This document shows, piece by piece, positions 5,594 through 6,592 of a stretch of DNA of 6,592 bases (position 1 is its first letter; each line of letters opens with the position of its first letter). Under the pieces are notes generated by a model. That model was not told where the DNA came from. It worked only from the letters and a program-made list of their open reading frames with translations, and did not search any database. The stretch is taken from assembly GCA_035693105.1 (NCBI GenBank), contig DASSHC010000356.1:1-6592 (forward strand). The letters are read 5' to 3'. The translations under genes were made by a program, and so were the position numbers. This stretch comes from DASSHC01 sp035693105. GTDB lineage: Bacteria; Chloroflexota; Chloroflexia; Thermomicrobiales; Thermomicrobiaceae.

Positions 5594-6592
5594 TCCGCCC
5601 GTTGGCCCGCGCGCTGCTGACGAGCGGGCTGGCGGCGCGCGCCCCAGACCGGGGAGCCCCGAGTTCGCGCTCGGTGCTCTTGATCCGCCCGGATCACCTC
5701 GGCGACCTCCTCTTCCTGACGCCGGGTCTGCGCCGTTTCCGCGCCGCGCTCCCCGGCTGGCGCATCGCGCTGGTGGTCGGTCCCTGGGGCGCGCCGGTGC
5801 TCGCCGGCAACCCCGACATCGATGAACTGATCGAGCTGCCCTTCCCCGGCTTCACCCGCGCGCCCAAGCCGCACCCGCTCCAGCCCTACCAGCTCGCGCG
5901 CGACGCAGCCGCGCGGCTGCGTGCGCGCGGCTGCGCCGCGGCCGTCGTGCTGCGCGACGACCACTGGTGGGGTGGCCTGCTGGCCCGGCTGGCGGGCATC
6001 CCACTGCGCGTCGGCGCGGACGACCCGGCGCTGGCGTCGCTGTTGACTCTCCAGGTGCCGGTCGCCGGACACAGCGTGGCGCGCAACGCGGCCCTGCTCG
6101 ATGCGGCCGCGCGCTTGTTGGGTGGCTCGCCGCCCGACACGCCGCCCACGCCCGAGCGCGATCCGCTGTCCTGGAGGGTGACGCCGGAGGACCGGGCGGC
6201 GGCGCAGCGGTTGACCGGGCTGGAGCCCTACGTCGCCATCCACCCCGGCTCGGGGGCGCCGGTCAAGTCGTGGCCGGCCGCGCGCTGGGCCGAGCTGGCC
6301 GACCGGCTCGCGGCGCGTGAGGTCCGCGTCGTTTTCACCGGCGGTGAGGCCGAGCGCTGGCTGGTCGAGACGATTCGCGTCCGCATGACATCCGGCGCGC
6401 TCAACCTCGCCGGTCAGTCCTCGCTGCGGACGCTCGGCGCGCTCTACAGCGATGCGTGCGCCGTGGTTGGGGTAGACAGCGGCCCGCTTCACCTAGCCGT
6501 GGCGGCGGGTGCGCCGACCCTGCAGCTCTACGGCCCCAGCGACCCGGCCAAGTTCGGCCCCTGGGGTCCCGCAGCGCGGCACCGGGTGCTGT
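5590..6592 (+). CDS. Second glycosyltransferase family 9 protein (partial, runs off the window)
   Basis: An open frame from GTG 5590 to the window end gives 334 residues without a stop. The GTG overlaps the TGA of the preceding gene (GTGA), a translational-coupling arrangement. Family landmarks are SVLLIRPDHLGDLLFLTPGL (D39 at the WaaC catalytic-Asp position), NPDIDELIELPFP, VAIHPGSGAPVKSWP (H218, K226), VVFTGGEAE, LNLAGQSSLRTLGALYSDA and GVDSGPLHLAVAAGAPTLQLYGPSDPAKFGPWG (D296-S297-G298, H301). The N-terminal portion is Arg/Ala-rich without a clear signal peptide or membrane helix. By comparison with GT9 proteins of 340-390 residues only a short C-terminal end is missing. Its sequence differs clearly from the preceding GT9, so this is an old pair of paralogues or two different family members rather than a recent duplication. 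The two probably add successive sugars to the same glycan; substrate is not predictable. Confidence 0.92.
   Translation, partial: MIRPLARALLTSGLAARAPDRGAPSSRSVLLIRPDHLGDLLFLTPGLRRFRAALPGWRIALVVGPWGAPVLAGNPDIDELIELPFPGFTRAPKPHPLQPYQLARDAAARLRARGCAAAVVLRDDHWWGGLLARLAGIPLRVGADDPALASLLTLQVPVAGHSVARNAALLDAAARLLGGSPPDTPPTPERDPLSWRVTPEDRAAAQRLTGLEPYVAIHPGSGAPVKSWPAARWAELADRLAAREVRVVFTGGEAERWLVETIRVRMTSGALNLAGQSSLRTLGALYSDACAVVGVDSGPLHLAVAAGAPTLQLYGPSDPAKFGPWGPAARHRVL
5903..5935. repeat. 20-bp perfect palindrome with a partial direct repeat, inside the second GT9 gene
   Basis: ACGCAGCCGC (5903-5912) is followed directly by its reverse complement GCGGCTGCGT (5913-5922). GCGCGGCTGCG occurs at 5911-5921 and again at 5925-5935. 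GCGGC (5927-5931) can also pair with GCCGC (5935-5939). The segment encodes an Ala/Arg-rich helix (about DAAARLRARGCAAA), so codon choice in GC-rich DNA may explain it. Confidence 0.5.

Noticed and set aside
4286..6492. Long minus-strand open frames opposite fabZ and both GT9 genes (4286-5338 and 5335-6492)
   Set aside because: Both lie opposite clear family members and have shadow-type composition.

Overview
The window is high-GC, gene-dense bacterial DNA with all six recognisable genes on the plus strand. There is no sign of a plasmid, phage, insertion sequence or CRISPR array. Strong third-position G/C bias, GTG starts, a PurA with the GGQWGDEAKGK / NGSTNAGHT style of N-terminus, and a possible HspR-type (HAIR) operator suggest a high-GC lineage, most likely Chloroflexota and perhaps a Thermomicrobia/Sphaerobacter-like organism. 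This placement is inferred from sequence style; an actinobacterial or other high-GC origin is not excluded.

Layout: (i) positions 2-49 look like the last codons of an upstream gene. (ii) A short intergenic stretch carries a perfect 8-bp hairpin (78-99) and the Shine-Dalgarno site of a GT4-family glycosyltransferase (120-1397). (iii) A 144-bp intergenic region contains the clearest promoter of the window, TTGACA-N18-TAGAAT. Overlapping it is a sequence with the geometry of the HspR operator HAIR. (iv) Next is a DnaJ/CbpA-type co-chaperone (1542-2564) with an unusual two-motif zinc region. (v) Adenylosuccinate synthase purA (start judged to be GTG 2651) follows an AT-rich possible extended -10 element. 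(vi) fabZ (4009-4449) has a strong Shine-Dalgarno site that lies inside a 7-bp hairpin. (vii) Two consecutive GT9-family glycosyltransferases follow (4430-5593 and 5590 to beyond the window end). The first overlaps fabZ by 20 bp and the second overlaps the first through a GTGA stop/start.

How they work together: purA (AMP synthesis), fabZ (fatty-acid elongation) and the three glycosyltransferases (cell-surface glycan assembly) mix housekeeping and envelope functions. The close spacing from dnaJ to the second GT9 gene allows one transcript, with purA possibly having its own promoter. The tight fabZ-GT9-GT9 overlaps suggest translational coupling of lipid and surface-glycan functions. I found no strong evidence of a wholly new system. 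The points most worth following up are the possible heat-shock control of the dnaJ unit, the halved zinc domain of its protein, and the hairpin over the fabZ ribosome-binding site.
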